Below are positions 14,133 through 16,588 of a DNA stretch of 16,588 bases, in pieces. The number at the start of each line of letters is the position of its first letter. Position 1 is the stretch's first letter. The stretch spans positions 1-16,588 of the forward strand of contig DBRW01000012.1 of the NCBI GenBank assembly GCA_002306075.1. The letters are read 5' to 3'. The position numbers and the translations under genes were made by a program. The notes under the pieces are model-generated. The model worked only from the letters and a program-made list of their open reading frames with translations, did not search any database and had not been told where the DNA came from. Origin of the DNA: Synergistaceae bacterium UBA1358. Its GTDB lineage: Bacteria > Synergistota > Synergistia > Synergistales > Synergistaceae.

Positions 14133-14834
14133 TCAGCGTTTGCCCCATGGACAGGCGCTGAGGCAAAGGCCGCAGATTTTGTTCCCGCAGGTCTCGAAAT
14201 TGTTTTTCAACAGTTCACTGCATGCGTTCCTGTCTACCCTTTCCTCGACCGACTGCCCCATCTTCCATACCGTGCCACTGATGGCACCGGCGGGACATGC
14301 TCTCTGGCAGCAGGTACACTCCCCGCACTTCGACTCCATCGGCACTCCGCACTCGAGCGGGGCATCGCAGAGGACTGTCGCAAGGCGCTGCATAGGACCT
14401 CTGTCAGGTGTGATGAGACAGCAACTCTTGCCTATCCAGCCGAGCCCAGCCAGATGCGCAGCGGCACGATGGCTGAAAATACCGTACAGACCGCCTTTTA
14501 CGACCTTGCTTGCCGGTACCGGGAAAGCTCTGAAACCTCTTGACTCAAGCCAGTCCGTTATCCTCATCGCCATTATGTCGAGGGCTGTGTTCGCTACATC
14601 GTAATACCGTGCATAAACATCTGTGGGTCCCTTAAGGGCCAATTCCCTTATCACCGAAGAGGGCATATTCAGGACGATCGAAACGGCACAGGGATAATCA
14701 TCCCATGTGTTCCCGTAAGTTTTTCTGATCTCCTCCGAGCAGGGACGCAGGTCGGCAAACCCGATCTTGCCTGCTCCGATAGACAGGGAATAATTTCTCA
14801 GCTCATTGCTTAGTTTGATGATATCGTCACACAT
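14133..14834 (-). CDS. QueG-like double 4Fe-4S cluster protein
   Basis: The protein is related to epoxyqueuosine reductase (QueG) but shorter: 233 residues against about 380. The central AGLGWIGKSCC (129-139) and the double-cluster ferredoxin region match. First cluster: C170, C173, C176, C180 followed by Pro. Second: C216, C221, C224, C228 followed by Pro. The C-terminal HEAT-like tRNA-binding part is missing. The segment before AGLGW, which in QueG holds the catalytic Asp, reads KGGLYGIFSHR with no Asp. So it may bind clusters and perhaps a corrinoid, but it is unlikely to be a normal queuosine enzyme. The start is ATG at 14834 with AAGGAGG eight bases upstream; an earlier in-frame TTG lies before that site. 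It follows the 157-residue gene by 49 bases. Function unknown. Confidence 0.8.
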   Translation of the reverse strand: MCDDIIKLSNELRNYSLSIGAGKIGFADLRPCSEEIRKTYGNTWDDYPCAVSIVLNMPSSVIRELALKGPTDVYARYYDVANTALDIMAMRITDWLESRGFRAFPVPASKVVKGGLYGIFSHRAAAHLAGLGWIGKSCCLITPDRGPMQRLATVLCDAPLECGVPMESKCGECTCCQRACPAGAISGTVWKMGQSVEERVDRNACSELLKNNFETCGNKICGLCLSACPWGKR

Positions 14835-14883
14835 GTCGGGCCCCTCCTTGATAGGTTTCAAATGTCAGACCGCAAAAATGTTT

Positions 14884-15357
14884 TTAGCTGAAGAGCATGC
14901 CCGCCAGGCCCGCGGACCGGATCATCTCGCCTGTGAAGGTATCGATGATCTCCTTGCCCCTGACAGCGTATATCCTCCATGCCACTTGTATTTTCCGTTC
15001 GTTTATCGATACTCTCCTGTTCCTTATGACCCTTTTCCAGCTTTGAAATTCGGAAGGCACAGCTCCGTGCTCTGCCAGTTCTTTTGCAAGCGAAGGGGAT
15101 ATCTTAAGCTCAAGGCATTCCTGCTCATCTGTCTCCGGGACAAAGTCCGTGTCGGGATCGACAGACTTTTTGTCTTCAAGAGTCGTTCTGCCGTTATAGC
15201 CGTCGACTATGACGACCTGATAAAGATACCTGAGGCCGTGCATGATGCTTCTTTCCAAGATCTCGACGGGTACGACATATACAGGTACCAATATAAGCTT
15301 GTCCCCGGGTGCGGGTCTCTCTTTCATTGGCAGGTATCCGGAAGGCTGGCTATCCAT
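14884..15357 (-). CDS. Conserved-looking protein of unknown function
   Basis: I do not recognise this 157-residue protein. It has a good ribosome-binding site (GGAGG eight bases before the ATG) and codon use like its neighbours, so it looks like a real gene. The N-terminal third is rich in beta-forming residues (KLILVPVYVVPVEIL, then YLYQVVIVDGYNG). An acidic linker follows (EDKKSVDPDTDFVPETDEQE), then a mixed part with basic VIRNRRVSINERKI. There is no signal peptide, membrane segment or Cys cluster (its single Cys is in the linker region). It lies between the SRP RNA gene and the QueG-like gene in the same direction, and no promoter is obvious between the SRP RNA and its start. Confidence 0.75.
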   Translation of the reverse strand: MDSQPSGYLPMKERPAPGDKLILVPVYVVPVEILERSIMHGLRYLYQVVIVDGYNGRTTLEDKKSVDPDTDFVPETDEQECLELKISPSLAKELAEHGAVPSEFQSWKRVIRNRRVSINERKIQVAWRIYAVRGKEIIDTFTGEMIRSAGLAGMLFS

Positions 15358-15395
15358 ATTTTTATCCTCCGTCTTTAAATGTCAGGCATAAAAAA

Positions 15396-15526
15396 GAGTG
15401 CTTTCTGCAGGGAGTCCAGTGACCCCATGGCACCCAAAAGACACCGCTTACCGCTGCTTCCTTCCGGACCTGACGGGGTTCACGGGCTTTCGCCGCATAG
15501 GACTGGACACCCTGCAAAAAACACTC
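15396..15526 (-). ncRNA. ffs: Small signal recognition particle RNA (4.5S type)
   Basis: SRP RNA scaffolds Ffh for membrane-protein targeting. On the minus strand the universal domain IV is clear: GTCAGGTCCGGAAGGAAGCA with the GGAA tetraloop, and its partner strand AGCGG downstream. The ends pair: GAGTG with CACTC, GCAGGG with CCCTGC, and GTCCAGT with ACTGGAC, giving one long hairpin of about 131 nt, somewhat longer than E. coli 4.5S RNA (114 nt). TTTTTT follows the 3' end, so the closing stem doubles as terminator. Exact ends are set by base pairing and may be off by a few bases. It lies 37 bases after tRNA-Arg and has no clear -35 of its own. Confidence 0.95.
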
Positions 15527-15563
15527 GCTTTTCATTGTTATATAATAGCATAATCCTTATAGA

Positions 15564-15640
15564 TGGCGTGCCTGTCGGGATTCGAACCCGAGACCTTCAG
15601 CTCCGGAGGCTGACACTCTATCCAGCTGAGCTACAGGCAC
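15564..15640 (-). tRNA. tRNA-Arg (anticodon CCG)
   Basis: The 77-nt cloverleaf on the minus strand has acceptor GTGCCTG/CAGGCAC, D arm GCTCAGCTGGATAGAG, anticodon arm TCAGC-CTCCGGA-GCTGA with anticodon CCG, and T arm TCGGG-TTCGAAT-CCCGA. G73 and an encoded CCA follow. It reads CGG, the arginine codon that an inosine-34 tRNA cannot read. Confidence 0.97.
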
Positions 15641-15658
15641 AGTTTAGGAACAGAGGAA

Positions 15659-15688
15659 AGTATAGCACATAGAGAATGGAGATGTCAC
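15659..15688 (-). promoter_or_regulatory. tRNA-Arg promoter, overlapping the tadA start region
   Basis: GTGACA (15688-15683) and TATACT (15664-15659), both 5 of 6 to consensus with an 18-base spacer, lie about 19 bases before the tRNA 5' end. The -35 hexamer sits between the ribosome-binding site and the ATG of the divergent tadA gene. Confidence 0.7.
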
Positions 15689-15689
15689 G

Positions 15690-16148
15690 ATGGATGACAT
15701 TCATTATATGAGGGAGGCTCTCAAAGAGGCTGAGAAAGCGATGCAGAGGGGTGAGATACCCGTAGGGGCATTGCTGGTAAGGAACGGCGAGATCATAGGA
15801 CGAGGTTCGAATTCCAGGTCTCTCGAAGGCTCCCCCCTGGGACATGCTGAGCTGACCGCTATGAGAGAGGCGTCAGAGGCGATTGGAAACTGGCGGTTCG
15901 ATGACTGCACACTCTATGTCACACTGGAACCGTGTGTCATGTGTGCCGGCGCGATGGTACAGTCAAGGCTGGGCACCCTGGTCTACGGAACCAGGGATCC
16001 CAAAGCAGGGGCTGTCGGTTCCCTTTACAACATCGTCGAGGATCCTAGAATGTACCACAGGTGTATAGTCAGGTCAGGAATATTGAAGGAGGAGTGCGCC
16101 GAATTGCTGCGCAGTTTTTTCCGGATGAGGCGATCTGAAGCACTCTGA
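15690..16148 (+). CDS. tadA: tRNA-specific adenosine deaminase
   Basis: TadA deaminates adenosine 34 of tRNA-Arg(ACG) to inosine, letting one tRNA read CGU, CGC and CGA. The cytidine/deoxycytidylate deaminase zinc site is complete: H52 and the proton-shuttle E54 in GHAELTA, C82 and C85 in LEPCVMCAGAM. The tail DPKAGAVGSLYNIVEDPR and the C-terminal helix ending FFRMRRSEAL fit TadA rather than free-nucleoside deaminases. The length of 152 residues is typical. The ATG at 15690 has GGAG eight bases upstream. It is divergent from tRNA-Arg(CCG) and followed by a separately promoted tRNA-Ser operon. No clear promoter of its own is visible; it must lie within or very near the tRNA-Arg gene. Confidence 0.96.
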   Translation: MDDIHYMREALKEAEKAMQRGEIPVGALLVRNGEIIGRGSNSRSLEGSPLGHAELTAMREASEAIGNWRFDDCTLYVTLEPCVMCAGAMVQSRLGTLVYGTRDPKAGAVGSLYNIVEDPRMYHRCIVRSGILKEECAELLRSFFRMRRSEAL

Positions 16149-16154
16149 TCCATT

Positions 16155-16183
16155 TTGACATTCACTATGGAATAGGCTATAAT
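16155..16183 (+). promoter_or_regulatory. Perfect consensus promoter of the tRNA-Ser operon
   Basis: TTGACA, 17 bases, TATAAT: a full consensus sigma-70 promoter, followed by the GC-rich GCGCTCCG discriminator typical of stable-RNA promoters. It starts six bases after the tadA stop and lies about 35 bases before the first mature tRNA. Confidence 0.93.
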
Positions 16184-16224
16184 GCGCTCCGTCAGTTTGT
16201 AACAGACAATTGATCGATGCACGC

Positions 16225-16317
16225 GGAGAGGTGGCTGAGTGGTCGAAGGCGCTCGCCTGGAAAGTGAGTGAACGGCTTATCCCCGTTCCAAGGGTTCAAA
16301 TCCCTTCCTCTCCGCCA
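16225..16317 (+). tRNA. tRNA-Ser (anticodon GGA)
   Basis: A 93-nt class II tRNA with acceptor GGAGAGG/CCTCTCC, anticodon arm CTCGC-CTGGAAA-GTGAG (anticodon GGA), a long variable arm with ACGG...CCGT pairing, T arm AAGGG-TTCAAAT-CCCTT, G73 and encoded CCA. It reads UCC and UCU. Confidence 0.97.
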
Positions 16318-16353
16318 TATTTATATCGATTCTGACAGACTGTGGTTTTATCC

Positions 16354-16446
16354 GGAGGGGTGGCCGAGTGGTCGAAGGCGGGCGACTCGAAATCGTCTTG
16401 GCGGTGCTGAGCTGTCACGTGGGTTCAAATCCCACCCTCTCCGCCA
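16354..16446 (+). tRNA. tRNA-Ser (anticodon CGA)
   Basis: A 93-nt class II tRNA with acceptor GGAGGGG/CCTCTCC, anticodon arm GGCGA-CTCGAAA-TCGTC (anticodon CGA), a long variable arm, T arm GTGGG-TTCAAAT-CCCAC, G73 and encoded CCA. It reads UCG. It lies 36 bases after tRNA-Ser(GGA) with no promoter between, so both come from one transcript. Confidence 0.97.
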
Positions 16447-16457
16447 TAAAAAAATGA

Positions 16458-16494
16458 AAGTTGGGTCGGCATCCGGTGCCGATCCAACTTTTTT
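16458..16494 (+). terminator. Terminator of the tRNA-Ser operon, likely bidirectional
   Basis: AAGTTGGGTCGGCA (16458-16471) pairs with TGCCGATCCAACTT (16477-16490) around a five-base loop with one G-T pair, followed by a T run. An A7 run precedes it, so it can also stop the convergent gene on the minus strand that ends at 16517. Confidence 0.93.
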
Positions 16495-16516
16495 CATATC
16501 ATTCGTGATTTTTGTA

Positions 16517-16588
16517 CTATCTGTTGTTTTGTTCTTCCAGTTTTTTCCTTATCTGCAGGGAAGCTTCCGTTTTGCCGAGTCCTCCGAA
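16517..16588 (-). CDS. C-terminal end of an unidentified gene, cut by window edge
   Basis: The last 72 bases read open on the minus strand for 23 codons and a TAG stop at 16519-16517. The peptide runs FGGLGKTEASLQIRKKLEEQ and ends NNR, with a charged, helix-like end. The stop lies just before a bidirectional terminator, which fits a real gene end. It is too short to name. The other two minus frames were not shown to be better, so this rests on position and composition. Confidence 0.5.
   Translation of the reverse strand, partial: FGGLGKTEASLQIRKKLEEQNNR

Noticed and set aside
13404..14543. 379-codon plus-strand open frame
   Set aside because: It is antisense to rpsB, the rpsB promoter and the QueG-like gene, all of which are supported by motifs.
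14835..14861. QueG-like gene start at TTG 14861
   Set aside because: The ribosome-binding site AAGGAGG lies downstream of this codon and points to ATG 14834.

Overview
The window looks like the chromosome of a fermentative, anaerobic-type bacterium. My best guess is Synergistota or a deep-branching Firmicutes-like lineage. The guess rests on a T-box-controlled argG, the thiamine transporter subunit ThiW, a long-form hibernation factor, a short EF-Ts, tRNA genes with encoded CCA and a small SRP RNA. No sequence search was possible, so the phylum is inference. Base composition and codon use are even across the genes, and most of the window is core housekeeping rather than accessory DNA.

Layout. 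1-1414 (-): argG, truncated by the window edge, behind a full T-box leader with promoter and attenuator. 1428-2878 (-): surE and an M50 membrane protease, apparently one operon. 2969-4404: thiN (-) and thiW (+), divergent thiamine genes. 4394-6914 (-): a UvrD/PcrA-type helicase overlapping coaE, followed upstream by hpf (7053-7595, -) with its own promoter and terminator. 7719-8947 (+): a PLP aminotransferase with a near-consensus promoter. 8948-9606: a gene-free stretch between convergent genes, with a 25-bp-period repeat array, a strong hairpin terminator, several other hairpins and small unsupported ORFs. 9607-13934 (-): a translation and RNA cluster, cca, frr, pyrH, tsf and rpsB. 14133-15357 (-): a QueG-like double 4Fe-4S protein and an unrecognised 157-residue protein. 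15396-15640 (-): SRP RNA and tRNA-Arg(CCG). 15690-16148 (+): tadA. 16155-16494 (+): a two-gene tRNA-Ser operon with a perfect consensus promoter and a terminator. 16517-16588 (-): the C-terminal end of an unidentified gene.

How it fits together. Many genes serve translation: S2, EF-Ts, RRF, HPF, CCA enzyme, TadA, three tRNAs and SRP RNA. TadA makes the inosine-34 tRNA that reads CGU/CGC/CGA, and the divergent tRNA-Arg(CCG) supplies the remaining CGG codon. The argG leader has an antiterminator bulge (UGGC) that matches tRNAs ending in GCCA, as expected for sensing an uncharged arginine tRNA.

No convincing new multi-gene system is present. The least explained parts are the 8948-9606 region (repeat arrays of one period in opposite orientations at its two ends), the QueG-like protein that seems to lack the QueG catalytic Asp, and the unknown 157-residue protein.
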